64,000 nucleotides of DNA from Clostridium beijerinckii (lineage in GTDB: Bacteria > Bacillota > Clostridia > Clostridiales > Clostridiaceae), in the NCBI GenBank assembly GCA_003129525.1, contig CP029329.1, positions 591,501 through 655,500 of the forward strand, read 5' to 3'. Below the pieces are notes generated by a model that worked only from the letters and a program-made list of their open reading frames with translations, did no database searches and was not told where the DNA came from. How positions within the stretch are numbered: the stretch's first letter is position 1; each line of letters opens with the position of its first letter. Made by a program: the position numbers and the translations under genes. Shown here in pieces: positions 51,453-61,146 of the stretch.

Positions 51453-52988
51453 CTATCTTCCCGTCCAAACACCATTTGAATCTAATGCATATCCATCTAT
51501 AATAGTGCTATAAACCATAGCTCCAAAGCTGTTTAAATAGTAATATTCCCCATCAACATCTTTAAACCATCCAGTTTGTACCCTACCTTCTGAATCTAAG
51601 TGATACCAAATTCCATCGACCTTCTGCCAGCCAGTTTTCTTAGCTCCATCAAATCCTAAGTAGTACCAGCTTTCATTATAATTCAGCCATCCAAGAGCCA
51701 TATATTCATCATCTGAAATATAGTAGTTTCCTACCCAGATATTCTTTTCTGGATTTTTTGACGAATCGATATATTTCCATTTACCTTGAACTTGAACCCA
51801 TTGGTTTCCACTGATTGTAGTTTCATTATTGCTTGTACTATTTAATGTAACACTGCCTCTATTTACTGTTAAGTTATATACTCTTTTTTTAAAGTTTTCT
51901 TCAACAACTATGCTTATTTGATTTACACCTTTACTTAGATTTATTTTTTTCTTATAGTCGCCATCATTATCAACATATTCTCCATTAACAAGCACATCAT
52001 AATTATTATTTTCAGGTGTTGCTTTAACTGTTATATTATTTGTATCTTCGTCAACATTATAAATATAATTAGTCTTTGATTCTGACAATGATTGTATTTT
52101 TCCATCAATACTAAGCTTTTCTAAATAAATAGCAGAATTATCTGCTGGATTTGTTGTACTATTAGAGTTTGAATTAGTCGAAACAGCACTTCCTCTATTT
52201 ATAAATACTGTGTATGTTTTTTCAAGATCACTATCTTTAAGCTTTATTGGGAATTCATTTAATCCCTTATCTAACTTAACCTTTTGCTTAAAGTTATCAG
52301 CACTATGAACTAGTTCTCCATCAATTGTAACATCATAATCCTCATCCTCTGGAGTTGCTCTGATTATTACTTCTTTAACATCACTATCAACACCATAAGT
52401 ATATTCCTCTTTATCATCTGATAGTCCAATCATAATGCCGTCTATACTTAATCTTTTTAAGTATAGATCATTATCTTGACTTGTTCCTGTGTATTCTACT
52501 TTTATTTTATATGTACTTAAAACATCATAATTGTAACTATCTGAATATTTAATATCATCTGCGGGTTCTTGACCATATACTTTTATTGCAATACTTTTGT
52601 ATGCTCCATCACTTGATACTTTAATATCTTCACTCGGATTTTGCCCTTTAGTAGAACTAGAAGTTCCATTAAAGATTTTTACGTATTTCTTTTCTGGTCC
52701 TTCAATTTTTATGTTAACAGTGTCAGTTGGAGATTTAACATAATAAGTTATTCTATCATCCACCTCATCTGCATCTATTATTGTTTTATAATCAGTATTT
52801 TTATATAAATTCAACTTATTTCCATCTTCATCATAGATCTTCAAACTATCTATATAATCCTCATCATTTTCCTGTACTGCAGCATAAGCCCTTGTAGTTA
52901 ATAAATTTATATTACTAACTGGAATAACAGCAGACACTGTTCCAACTGCCAGTGCCAGCGCAACTATTCTTTTTATATTTTTATTCAC
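51453..52988 (-). CDS. Secreted CBR protein with two cadherin-like domains
   Basis: 511 aa. Leader MNKNIKRIVALALAVGTVSA with cleavage after RAYA. An acidic N-terminal module (YVKIFNGTSSSTKGQNPSEDI) is followed by two consecutive cadherin-like domains (LYLKRLSIDGIMIGLSDDKEE and IYLEKLSIDGKIQSLSESKTN, each ending in an FINRG/TVNRG strand), then five CBR repeats closing GYALDSNGVWTGR. Compared with the 50073 gene it has one extra domain, consistent with domain duplication. The ribosome site GGAGGGATGAACTG lies before the ATG. Surface protein; binding partner unknown. Confidence 0.85.
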   Translation of the reverse strand: MNKNIKRIVALALAVGTVSAVIPVSNINLLTTRAYAAVQENDEDYIDSLKIYDEDGNKLNLYKNTDYKTIIDADEVDDRITYYVKSPTDTVNIKIEGPEKKYVKIFNGTSSSTKGQNPSEDIKVSSDGAYKSIAIKVYGQEPADDIKYSDSYNYDVLSTYKIKVEYTGTSQDNDLYLKRLSIDGIMIGLSDDKEEYTYGVDSDVKEVIIRATPEDEDYDVTIDGELVHSADNFKQKVKLDKGLNEFPIKLKDSDLEKTYTVFINRGSAVSTNSNSNSTTNPADNSAIYLEKLSIDGKIQSLSESKTNYIYNVDEDTNNITVKATPENNNYDVLVNGEYVDNDGDYKKKINLSKGVNQISIVVEENFKKRVYNLTVNRGSVTLNSTSNNETTISGNQWVQVQGKWKYIDSSKNPEKNIWVGNYYISDDEYMALGWLNYNESWYYLGFDGAKKTGWQKVDGIWYHLDSEGRVQTGWFKDVDGEYYYLNSFGAMVYSTIIDGYALDSNGVWTGR

Positions 52989-53412
52989 AGTTCATCCCTC
53001 CATATTAGTCATATATCGTCTAATCTAAACTCATTTCTATAATTTGAGATAATTTATTATATTCGTCATTTACTTTAAATATAATAAAATTTAGGTTGTT
53101 TTAATTTAATTTCCATTCTATTATACACCAATTAATTCTATGCAACCACCATCATAAATCACATTTTGGCGAATTAAATATTAATTCAAAATTAAAAAAT
53201 TAGTCCCGACACGTAGTCCCTTTGACCATTGAAAATTGAAAATTGAAATCTGAGAATTGATAATCAAAAACTAACAATTAATCCTAAAAACAAAGGAACG
53301 TCATTTTACAACGTTCCTTCACTTTTATAACTTGAACTTAGACATTACCAAAAACAGATTACTCCGCCACAAAGCTCCCGTGACAATTGAACATTGAGTA
53401 TTGACAATTGTT
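52989..53412. other. Repeat-rich spacer between CBR genes
   Basis: Contains the promoter region of the gene at 52988, an ATTGAAAATTGA-type array (53223-53280), a terminator (53292-53320), and a second ATTGACAAT array (53381-53413) abutting dispersed repeat copy E. No ORF is supported. Confidence 0.55.
53292..53320 (-). terminator. Terminator of the Asp-rich CBR gene at 53543
   Basis: AAGGAACGT pairs with ACGTTCCTT; minus-strand tail TTTGTTTTTAGG. Confidence 0.8.
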
Positions 53413-53549
53413 CAAGAAAACCAGATTAGCTTCGCTCACTGGGTAAGTGATTCACACCAAATCATTTTTTAAGGAAGTTAACACGTATGCACGAGTTAAC
53501 TAAGTTCGAATATCCAAATACAAGATTTGGATTCTCACTTATCTACTTA
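53413..53549. repeat. Dispersed 3'-end repeat, copy E (compound)
   Basis: AAGAAAACCAGATTAGC, CTCACTGGGTAAGTGATTC, ACACCAAATCAT, an insertion AGTTAACACGTATGCACGAG, a second CCAAATACAAGATTTGG and CTACTTA at the stop codon of the gene at 53543. It looks like one element recombined with, or inserted by, another (137 bp against about 72). Confidence 0.65.
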
Positions 53550-54823
53550 ACCCAAGCTCCGTTAGAACCTAATTTATATCCACCAATAGTAGTATTTGAA
53601 GCCATTACTCCTTGTGCATCTAAATAATACCAAGTTCCATTTACTAATTGCCAGCCTATCTTCATAGCTCCATCGGTTCCTAAATAATACCACTTTGCAT
53701 TATTACTTAACCAACCAGTAGCCATATTTCCATCTGCTTGCAAATAATAATTTTTACTTAAGCTTCTATCATAGAACCAGTTACTTTTTATTGGATTTCC
53801 TGCTCCATCATTATATTGCCATTTTCCATTTACTTGTACCCATTGCATTGCCTTAACAGTTGTAGTTACTATGTCAGTTGCAGTGCTTGGTTTTGTAGTT
53901 GAAGTATTAGTTGTAGTGCTTGTACTAGTTGAAGCATTATTCTTTGTGTATTCTAAGTCAATTTCATATTCGCCTACAACATCTCCATCATCTTCATATG
54001 TTACATCTGAATCTGGTTCCTCACTATATATTCTTACAGTAAGAGTTTTATCTCCTGTTATAGAAATATCATCTCCTGGATCTATACCTTTAGCTGAATC
54101 TGATGTTGATTTGAATATTTTAACATAGTCCTCATCAGGTCCCTCAATTTCAATGCTTACCTCTTTTGATGAAGTTTTAGCATAATAAGTTTCGCCTTCC
54201 TCTACGTCTTCACTGTCTACATCATCATCATAATCATCATCTTCATAAAGATCTATAGTTTCATAATCTTCATCTAATAATTCTAAGCTATCTAATGTAT
54301 CTTCATCATTTTCGTCATCGTCATCGTCATCATCATCATCATCATCATCTGTATATTCTACTTTGATTTTATATTCATTATAATCTGAACTAGAATAATC
54401 CTCATCTTCATCATATTCATCTTCATATACTCTAACTTTAAGTGTTGTTATTTCGTCATCAAGGTCAATTGAATCTCCTACTTCATAATCATCACTACCC
54501 ACAAATATTCTTACATTATCTTCATCTGCTCCATCAACGCTATCAATGGTAACTTCATCTGTATCAGATTCAGCATAATAAGTATCTCCTACATCTAAAT
54601 CTCCATCTTCTACTTCATCATCACTATCATAGCCATCATCTGTATAAAGATCTAAAGTATCCCCATCATCATTTTGTAAGTCTATGCTATCTAATTCATC
54701 AGCATCATCATTTGATGCATAAGCCTTTGTAGTTAATAAATTCACATTTGTAGCTGGTGCCACTGCTGAAACAGTACCAATTGCTAATGCCATTGCAACT
54801 ATTCTTTTTACGTTTTTATTCAT
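53543..54823 (-). CDS. Extremely Asp-rich secreted CBR protein
   Basis: 426 aa. Signal peptide ends KAYA. Residues about 36-290 are two copies of the acidic module found in neighbouring proteins (LDSIDLQNDDGDTLDLYTDD ... and LDSLELLDEDYETIDLYEDD ...), joined by a run of twelve Asp encoded by ATC/GTC (minus-strand GAT/GAC) triplets. A Ser/Thr linker follows, then four CBR repeats ending GYKLGSNGAWVK. No cadherin-like domain. The composition suggests cation (calcium) binding, an inference. GGAGGTACCC precedes the ATG. Confidence 0.85.
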   Translation of the reverse strand: MNKNVKRIVAMALAIGTVSAVAPATNVNLLTTKAYASNDDADELDSIDLQNDDGDTLDLYTDDGYDSDDEVEDGDLDVGDTYYAESDTDEVTIDSVDGADEDNVRIFVGSDDYEVGDSIDLDDEITTLKVRVYEDEYDEDEDYSSSDYNEYKIKVEYTDDDDDDDDDDDDENDEDTLDSLELLDEDYETIDLYEDDDYDDDVDSEDVEEGETYYAKTSSKEVSIEIEGPDEDYVKIFKSTSDSAKGIDPGDDISITGDKTLTVRIYSEEPDSDVTYEDDGDVVGEYEIDLEYTKNNASTSTSTTTNTSTTKPSTATDIVTTTVKAMQWVQVNGKWQYNDGAGNPIKSNWFYDRSLSKNYYLQADGNMATGWLSNNAKWYYLGTDGAMKIGWQLVNGTWYYLDAQGVMASNTTIGGYKLGSNGAWVK

Positions 54824-54912
54824 TTGGGTACCTCCATTTTAATTATTATTTGTTTTTACTTTTCACTTTTAATTAATATATTAATTTTACCATATAAATC
54901 ATAATTTTACAC

Positions 54913-56211
54913 TTATACATTATTAACTATTGGATTTTTAATCATCTTCCCTGATGAATCTAAATAATATGATTTTCCATCTGAATTTTCAATCCATCCC
55001 GTCTTCATGGCACCACTATTATCAAGATAATACCAATTTCCAGTAGAGTCTTCTAACCAACCCATTTTCATTGCTCCACTTTGATTTAAATAGTACCAAT
55101 TTTTATTTACATTTATCCAACCTGTTTGCATTTCACCATTTTCATTAAAATAGTACCAATTATTGTTATTACTTAGCCAGCCTGTAGTTCTATATCCATC
55201 TTCTTTTAAGTAATAATTTTTTTCAGTATTTTTATCAAACCACCATTGATTCTTTAAAACATCTCCAGAACCATTTATATATCTCCATTTACCATCAACT
55301 CTTTGCCACGAATTAAAACTATTTCCATTACTTTGGATTGTAAAATTTTGAACATTTGAAGTTGTGCCTGTAGATGTAGTTGAATCTGATACAATACCTC
55401 TGTATACATTTAATGTATAAGTTGTATCTTCATAATTTTCTCCGTCACTATGTTCAACATATATCTCTATAGTATTATTTCCTTTATCTAAGCTTATTGC
55501 TTTTTCATAATTGTCTTCTTCATATGCAGAACTATTATTAATCTCAACATAATCTTCATCATCTTCTGGAGTTGCTCTAACAGTTATTTCTTTAACATCT
55601 TCATTAACATTTACATTATAAGAAGTTTGATTCTTTGAAAAACCAACACTTCCATCACTTAAATGAATATTTTCTAAATATGCATATTCCCTATCATCTT
55701 CTGCTTCAGAGCTAGCAACTGATCTTTTTACATGAATTACATAAGTCTTTTCACAATTACTTACATCTCCAGCATCATATGCTACTTTATAAGCCGCTTC
55801 ACTTTTATAAGTTCTTAAGTAAATATTTTTATATGCGGAGTCAATATTAATATCCTCTCCAACATCTTTGCCTGCTTCTGTTTTACTGCTTGAAGTAAAA
55901 GCTTTTACTACATATCCGTTCCCTTTTACCTCTGCATTTATTTGAATTACGCGAGCGCTTTTAAGCAATACATAATAATCATTTTGCCCTGTTAATGAAA
56001 CCTCATCACCACTATAAGTATTTCGTATCTTAATATTACTATTACTTCCTGAATTTACAGTTAATGAATTTAGCTCCCCATCATTTGCACTTTTATATGT
56101 TGCTGCATAAGCCTTTGTAGTACCTAGTATAAAATTATTTGCTGGCAAAACTCCCGAGACAGCACCAATTACAAGACTTACTGCAATTATATGTTTAATC
56201 TTTTTATGCAT
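54913..56211 (-). CDS. Secreted CBR protein with a cadherin-like domain
   Basis: 432 aa. Signal peptide MHKKIKHIIAVSLVIGAVSG, cleavage near KAYA. The N-terminal module (LNSLTVNSGSNSNIKIRNTYSG) is related to that of the 58555 protein. One cadherin-like domain (AYLENIHLSDGSVGFSKNQTSY ... TTYTLNVYRG) and six CBR repeats (TGWINVNKNWYYLNQSGAMK and kin) follow, ending SSGKMIKNPIVNNV without the usual GY half-repeat. GGGAGGTAAA before the ATG. Likely wall-attached; no enzymatic domain. Confidence 0.83.
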   Translation of the reverse strand: MHKKIKHIIAVSLVIGAVSGVLPANNFILGTTKAYAATYKSANDGELNSLTVNSGSNSNIKIRNTYSGDEVSLTGQNDYYVLLKSARVIQINAEVKGNGYVVKAFTSSSKTEAGKDVGEDINIDSAYKNIYLRTYKSEAAYKVAYDAGDVSNCEKTYVIHVKRSVASSEAEDDREYAYLENIHLSDGSVGFSKNQTSYNVNVNEDVKEITVRATPEDDEDYVEINNSSAYEEDNYEKAISLDKGNNTIEIYVEHSDGENYEDTTYTLNVYRGIVSDSTTSTGTTSNVQNFTIQSNGNSFNSWQRVDGKWRYINGSGDVLKNQWWFDKNTEKNYYLKEDGYRTTGWLSNNNNWYYFNENGEMQTGWINVNKNWYYLNQSGAMKMGWLEDSTGNWYYLDNSGAMKTGWIENSDGKSYYLDSSGKMIKNPIVNNV

Positions 56212-56247
56212 TTTTTACCTCCCTTATTATTTTTAATTTATCTGATG

Positions 56248-56400
56248 TCTAGCCGCTGTAACACTCCCACTTCTATAAGTGGGAGATAACAGCGGCACGA
56301 CCCTAGACGAGGTACCCCTTGAGGGTATAAGTTCAACTAAGATTCAGATGGGCATCAAATCCCACCTGAATCAAGTTTCACTTGATATCATTGTTGTATA
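56248..56400 (+). other. Solo IS200/IS605-type right end (omega-RNA-like structured element)
   Basis: Two strong hairpins: GCCGCTGT ... ACAGCGGC with inner ACTCCCACTT/AAGTGGGAG (56252-56296), and GATTCAGATGGG ... CCCACCTGAATC (56341-56372), joined by ACGAGGTACCCCTTGAGGG and followed by AAGTTTCACTTGATAT. The layout resembles the structured 3' ends of IS200/IS605-type elements that carry TnpB guide-RNA scaffolds, but no tnpA or tnpB is nearby. A diverged copy is at 45765-45885. Confidence 0.45.
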
Positions 56401-56517
56401 TTGACGGTATGTATAACCTATAAAAGCTAATTTCTACTTTATTAGTCTTTATACTATGTATAGTAATTTAACTACTATAAAGTAATTGTACCATATTTAA
56501 ATTTAATTATAAATATA

Positions 56518-56561
56518 GAACTATATTTGTATATGTTAACAAGTATACTATATAGTTCTAA
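56518..56561. other. AT-rich inverted repeat downstream of the AAA/nuclease-like gene
   Basis: AGAACTATA with TGTATA and TATAC with TATAGTTCT are complementary around GTTAACAAG. It lies about 120 bp past the gene ending at 56680. It lacks a clear T run, so terminator or operator role is open. Confidence 0.4.
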
Positions 56562-56679
56562 ACTTTTTGTTATATAATTATTAATTTTTTATAAACCTTT
56601 TTTGAAAGTTTCTATAATTTCTTTATAAATTAAAGAAGATATTTGTTTAATTTCCTAAAATAAATATCTCTCTTCTGTT

Positions 56680-58389
56680 CTATCCCTGTGTTATCTCAAC
56701 TTCCTTATTCTTAAATACAATGGCAAGCTTTATAATCTTGGTTATTCCCTTACTTAAAAGTTCACTTTCATATTTTTTATCTTCAATTTGCTTTAATGCC
56801 TCTTTTGTTGCATATTCTATTGTGTCCTCTAAGAATTCGTTAATCTTTTTAAATTCAATTATTATTCCTTGCTTTGAAACATCCTTTGGAATAATCATTA
56901 CATCGTATCTTCCGTATCCGCTCTCTTTATTGGATTTTACCTCATAAGTATCAGTAAGAGAGACAAGCATTCCCAAAACAAAAGCATGGTACACCTTTTC
57001 TGGTTCTTTTCCCGATACATCAAAGTAACTAATGTTGTTTATGACAAAACCCTTAAAAAGAGCTCCAAAACTCTTTATATCACCATGTATTAAGGTTCTA
57101 AGCATTTCTTCATATCTTTCATTTGTCATGCTTTCTAAAAACCACTTTTTAATTATATTCTTATAAAATATAAGACACTCTTTATTGGGAATTTGCAACT
57201 CACATTGTCTCATTCCATCTATTGTTTCTTTTTTAATTGTCTTTAAATATCCTGATAAAAGTAAGAATCCCCAAATGTTTTCATTAGAATCTTCAACCTC
57301 ACCCATAACAATATTTTCATCAATTGCTTTCGTTATGCTTTTTCCTACTATAAGGTCTTCAAGTTCTATTTTTATTCCTTGATCGCCTTTTAATAGCAAT
57401 TTCTTTATTAAATCATTGGCACTGCTGTTGATCCAATAAGGCATGAAGCCTTCTTCATAACTTTCAGAATAATTTAATACTGACCACGGATTGTATATTG
57501 TATTTTTTCCGAAAATATATCCATTGTACCATTCTTTAACCTCTAAACTTTTAGCTTCTAATTTATAATATAATAAAAGCTCATCTACTTCTTCCTGAGT
57601 GAAACCAAATTTATCACTAAATTTATTGCTTAGCATTGTGTTCACTTCCAAATTATTAAGTCCTGAGAAAATACTTTCTTTCGCAACCCGTAGTATTCCT
57701 GTTACAAGTGCTTTTTCTACATTATTATTATCTTTTAAAAGATCAGTAAACATAACTCTTTCAAAAGAAATTATTTCTTCATAGTATCCACTAATATAAC
57801 CTTCTTGAATTGGTACATCATATTCATCTATAAGCAAAATTACTCTTTTATTAAAATGCTTATACAAATATCTTGTTAGATTTCCCAAAGCAGTTGCAAT
57901 TAATTCTGCATCACCCTTTTCATTAATTACCTTATTAATTTTTTCTTTTTCTATATCTTCTAATGTATCACTACCTAATAAATATTTATGTTCAAGATAA
58001 ATCTCACTCATTAAAGATCTAATTCTACTCATTGTATCTTTAAAGTTATTAAATTTAGCACTGTTAAAAGATATGCTTATAACTGGAAATTCTCCTTGCA
58101 TCTTCATAATTTCCGTTTCTTTTTCAATGTTTAATCCATTGAAGAGACTTCTTGAATATTCTATTTCACCATTTAACCTATTTTTCTTTTCCTTCATATT
58201 TATATCAAAAAAATATTTAATCATGCTCATATTCAAAGTCTTCCCAAAACGTCTTGGCCTTGGAGTTAAAATTATAGCAGCTCCATTTTCTATAAATTCT
58301 TTTATAATTAAACTCTTATCTACGAAATAATAATTTTCTTTTATTAGTTTTTTAAAGTTAGATATTCCTATTGGAATTTTCTTTTTCAT
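56680..58389 (-). CDS. AAA-ATPase-like / PD-(D/E)XK nuclease-like protein
   Basis: 569 aa. MKKKIPIGISNFKKLIKENYYFVDKSLIIKEFIE, Walker A-like PRPRRFGKT and Walker B-like VILLIDEYDVPIQEG define the AAA-ATPase-like family. The C-terminus (GYGRYDVMIIPKDVSKQGIIIEFK) is the associated PD-(D/E)XK-like domain with Asp and E-x-K retained. Very common in clostridia and Bacteroidetes in many copies; biological role unproven. Cytoplasmic, unlike the secreted proteins on both sides, and probably an independent insertion into the CBR array. Upstream ATTTTC-rich spacer, no clear partner. Confidence 0.85.
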   Translation of the reverse strand: MKKKIPIGISNFKKLIKENYYFVDKSLIIKEFIENGAAIILTPRPRRFGKTLNMSMIKYFFDINMKEKKNRLNGEIEYSRSLFNGLNIEKETEIMKMQGEFPVISISFNSAKFNNFKDTMSRIRSLMSEIYLEHKYLLGSDTLEDIEKEKINKVINEKGDAELIATALGNLTRYLYKHFNKRVILLIDEYDVPIQEGYISGYYEEIISFERVMFTDLLKDNNNVEKALVTGILRVAKESIFSGLNNLEVNTMLSNKFSDKFGFTQEEVDELLLYYKLEAKSLEVKEWYNGYIFGKNTIYNPWSVLNYSESYEEGFMPYWINSSANDLIKKLLLKGDQGIKIELEDLIVGKSITKAIDENIVMGEVEDSNENIWGFLLLSGYLKTIKKETIDGMRQCELQIPNKECLIFYKNIIKKWFLESMTNERYEEMLRTLIHGDIKSFGALFKGFVINNISYFDVSGKEPEKVYHAFVLGMLVSLTDTYEVKSNKESGYGRYDVMIIPKDVSKQGIIIEFKKINEFLEDTIEYATKEALKQIEDKKYESELLSKGITKIIKLAIVFKNKEVEITQG

Positions 58390-58496
58390 TCTGTATCACT
58401 TCCTTATTTTAATTTTCAATAGTAAATACTCACTAGTTAACTTTTACATTGTTATATTCTTTTATTATAACCCATAACACATTTAGTTAAAACAAA

Positions 58497-58542
58497 ATAC
58501 CTATAGAATAAACACATTAAAAAGTGTTTATTCTATAGGTAT
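58497..58542 (-). terminator. Terminator of the CBR gene at 58555
   Basis: ATACCTATAGAATAAACAC and its exact complement form a 19-bp perfect stem with an 8-nt loop. The minus-strand tail is TTTTGTTTTA. Confidence 0.88.
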
Positions 58543-58554
58543 GATTTTATAATT

Positions 58555-60324
58555 CTATATTATCAATGCTCCACCTGTAGTGAATTTATATTCTTTTCCA
58601 TCGATTGTTTGAGTTCCTGTTACCATTACCCCATCTTCATTTAAATAGTATTTTGAATTAGAGCTGATTAACCATCCCTTTTGCATTATCCCATTTGTAT
58701 TTAGGTAATACCACTTCTTTCCGTCAAGTAACCATCCTGTTTTCAGGGAACCATCACCATTTAGATAATACCATCCTTCAGTTTTTGTAGTATCAGCATT
58801 AGTAGTTGTTGTGCTAGTACTTGAAGTAGTGTCACTTGAAGTATTGCTTTGAGTATTATCATTGTTATTACCTTCAACTGCAACTTCTTGTTTATACCAG
58901 CCTGTCCTCATTGCTCCACTTGCATCTAACAGATACCACTTTCCATCTGTCTTTTGCCATCCTGTTAACATAGCACCTTTTTCATTTAGTAAGTACCAGT
59001 TGTCTTTATCTTTAAACCAACCAGTTTCTCTAATTCCATTTGCATTTAAATAACAATACACTCCTACCTCTTTATCATATAACCATGAATTCTTTAATAA
59101 GTTTCCATTTTCATCATTATATTTCCAGCCGTCATCAGTTTCTACCCAGCCAGTTTTGTCGTCCGTTGTATCAGTTTCATCTGGAACTTTAACTTCGCCT
59201 CTATTTATAGTTAATGTATAAGTTCTCTTTTTATCATTTACTTCATCTTCAACTGTTACTTCAATTACATTTTCACCTTTATTTAAAGATACTTTATTTT
59301 CATAATCATCATCTGAATTTACTTCGTCTCCATCAATTGTAACTAAATATTCCTCATCTTCAGGTTCAGCACCTATTGTTATTTTACTTATAGAGTCATC
59401 TAAATCAACTTCATAGGAACTTTCATCTTGTGAAAAATCAAGTTCTCCATCACTTAAAGTAATATTATCTATATATATGTCATCTTGCTCATCACTTGAC
59501 GAATCACCTCGTGTTATATTTAAGGTATACGTTCTTTGATTGTCTTTAGCATCTGTAACCTTTATCTTGATTTCATTTTTCCCTTGCTTTAAATCTACAG
59601 TTTTTCTATATTTATCAGTTGACTCAACTAATGATCCATTTATTCTAACTCTATCCTTATCATCTTCTGGAACTGCTGTGATTTTTATATCATCAATATC
59701 TGAAGCTACTTTCATATCATAAGTAGTTTTTCCTTTTATGAAATTTATTTTTCCTCTACTAACATCGATATTATATAAATATACAGGATCTTGACTTGTA
59801 TCTTCATATGAGCTTTCTGTAGTTTTCTTTAAATTTAATGTGTATTCTTCTTCACAAATTGATACATCATCTAGAGTATCTTTTGCTTTTCTAAATGCAG
59901 ATGCAGATTCATAAGTTCTCACATAAAGAGTTGTATTCCCCTTTTCTAGTAAGATTTCGTCTCCTGGCTCATAAGCTGTTGCATCTGCTTTGTCAGATGT
60001 AAAGATTCTAACTATATAATCTTTACCTTCTACTTTTGAACTTATCTTTATTCCATCACTATCATCCGTGAGCTTTACATAGTACTCTCTATCCTCATTT
60101 AATTTCACAGTACTTCCATTATATCCATCACGAAGATTAAGAGTCTCTCCGTCTATTGATTTTACCGTTAATGATTTCAATTCGCCATCATCAGGAGAAT
60201 AAGAAGCTGCATACACTGGCTTAATTGCCATATCAAAAGCTGTACCTGGTGTTATAGCTGAAATTGTTGAAAAAGCACTAATAGTAAGTGTAAGTGCAAT
60301 TATACGTTTTATATTTTTATTCAT
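58555..60324 (-). CDS. Secreted CBR protein with two cadherin-like domains
   Basis: 589 aa, the largest complete CBR protein here. Signal peptide ends PVYAA. The N-terminal module (LKSLTVKSIDGETLNLRDGYNG) is followed by two cadherin-like domains (about 185-275 VYLYNIDVSRGKINFIKGK and about 285-370 IYIDNITLSDGELDFSQDE), each ending in an ITRG/INRG strand. CBR repeats come next, interrupted by a Ser/Thr/Asn-rich spacer (NNDNTQSNTSSDTTSSTST) and then resuming, closing with GKEYKFTTGGALII. GGAGGGATT precedes the ATG. Probably a surface protein with a split wall-binding region. Confidence 0.85.
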   Translation of the reverse strand: MNKNIKRIIALTLTISAFSTISAITPGTAFDMAIKPVYAASYSPDDGELKSLTVKSIDGETLNLRDGYNGSTVKLNEDREYYVKLTDDSDGIKISSKVEGKDYIVRIFTSDKADATAYEPGDEILLEKGNTTLYVRTYESASAFRKAKDTLDDVSICEEEYTLNLKKTTESSYEDTSQDPVYLYNIDVSRGKINFIKGKTTYDMKVASDIDDIKITAVPEDDKDRVRINGSLVESTDKYRKTVDLKQGKNEIKIKVTDAKDNQRTYTLNITRGDSSSDEQDDIYIDNITLSDGELDFSQDESSYEVDLDDSISKITIGAEPEDEEYLVTIDGDEVNSDDDYENKVSLNKGENVIEVTVEDEVNDKKRTYTLTINRGEVKVPDETDTTDDKTGWVETDDGWKYNDENGNLLKNSWLYDKEVGVYCYLNANGIRETGWFKDKDNWYLLNEKGAMLTGWQKTDGKWYLLDASGAMRTGWYKQEVAVEGNNNDNTQSNTSSDTTSSTSTTTTNADTTKTEGWYYLNGDGSLKTGWLLDGKKWYYLNTNGIMQKGWLISSNSKYYLNEDGVMVTGTQTIDGKEYKFTTGGALII

Positions 60325-60419
60325 AAAATCCCTCCTATGCCATTATTAAATAATTTTATCACAAATTGAGCTATAATACAGTAATTATTCCTTATTTATC
60401 ATGTTATGGTTATATTGAG

Positions 60420-60535
60420 ATTTAATTTTCAATTGCCAGTTTTCGATTATCAATGCTCAATTTTCAGTTTTTAACTTTTAGTTTTTAATTTTTAATTTTT
60501 AATTTTTTATAATTCAAAATTTATCATTCATTATT
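60420..60535. repeat. Degenerate TTTTCAATT/TTTTTAATT array
   Basis: TTTTCAATT, ATTATCAATGCTCAATTTTC, then four TTTTTAATT units. Appears to be a decayed relative of the ATTGACAAT arrays. The rest of 60325-60803 is AT-rich, with promoters expected on both strands. Confidence 0.4.
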
Positions 60536-60803
60536 TACTGTCAGTACTTTAAATTCTCTAATTCGATTTAATGTATGAGTATAAATTCATAAGTAAAATC
60601 AATAAGTCACTGGAAATAATAAAATCTCCCTATGGGCAAATAATATATATTTCTATATATTTCATGTATTAATGAGATTCTTTTTTCAAATAATAGAATA
60701 TAACTAAATCTTATATATTTTATTTTTAGTTATACTAAAATTTCAAATACTATTTCTTTCTATAAAGTAAAAAATGAAAATAATTATGATAGGAGTGATT
60801 CTT

Positions 60804-61049
60804 ATGAATAAAGAAAATTCCCCTTCTAACTTAACTTCACGAGATTGTTCTCAAGAAAAATCAATTGATATTGAGCAATCAAAACTAAAAGATTCTTATA
60901 CTGAAAAAATAAAAGATACTTATCTATCGCAATTGAAAATTGATTATCCGCCAAGTGAAGAAAGTATTGAACGTGCAAATGGTTTAGATCCTGCTAATCC
61001 AAATTCAGTATCTGAATCTTCTATTACCAATGCTATATCTAATTCATAG
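60804..61049 (+). CDS. Small hydrophilic protein of an unrecognised tandem family, member 1
   Basis: 81 aa from ATG 60804, set by GATAGGAGTGATT just upstream. No signal peptide or membrane segment; rich in Ser, Glu, Asp, Asn. Shares with member 3 the core YLxxxxxxYxPSxESxExAxG(L/V)D (here YLSQLKIDYPPSEESIERANGLD) followed by an Asn/Pro-rich segment. I do not recognise the family. First of three co-directional genes with nearly identical leaders, likely one operon. Confidence 0.65.
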   Translation: MNKENSPSNLTSRDCSQEKSIDIEQSKLKDSYTEKIKDTYLSQLKIDYPPSEESIERANGLDPANPNSVSESSITNAISNS

Positions 61050-61146
61050 TTTCATTATAGAGAAATATGCAAATTTAGAATGATTGGTCACAATCAAAGA
61101 AATAGGAAGTCCATGTGCCCTATTAATTAAGATAGGAGTGATTATT

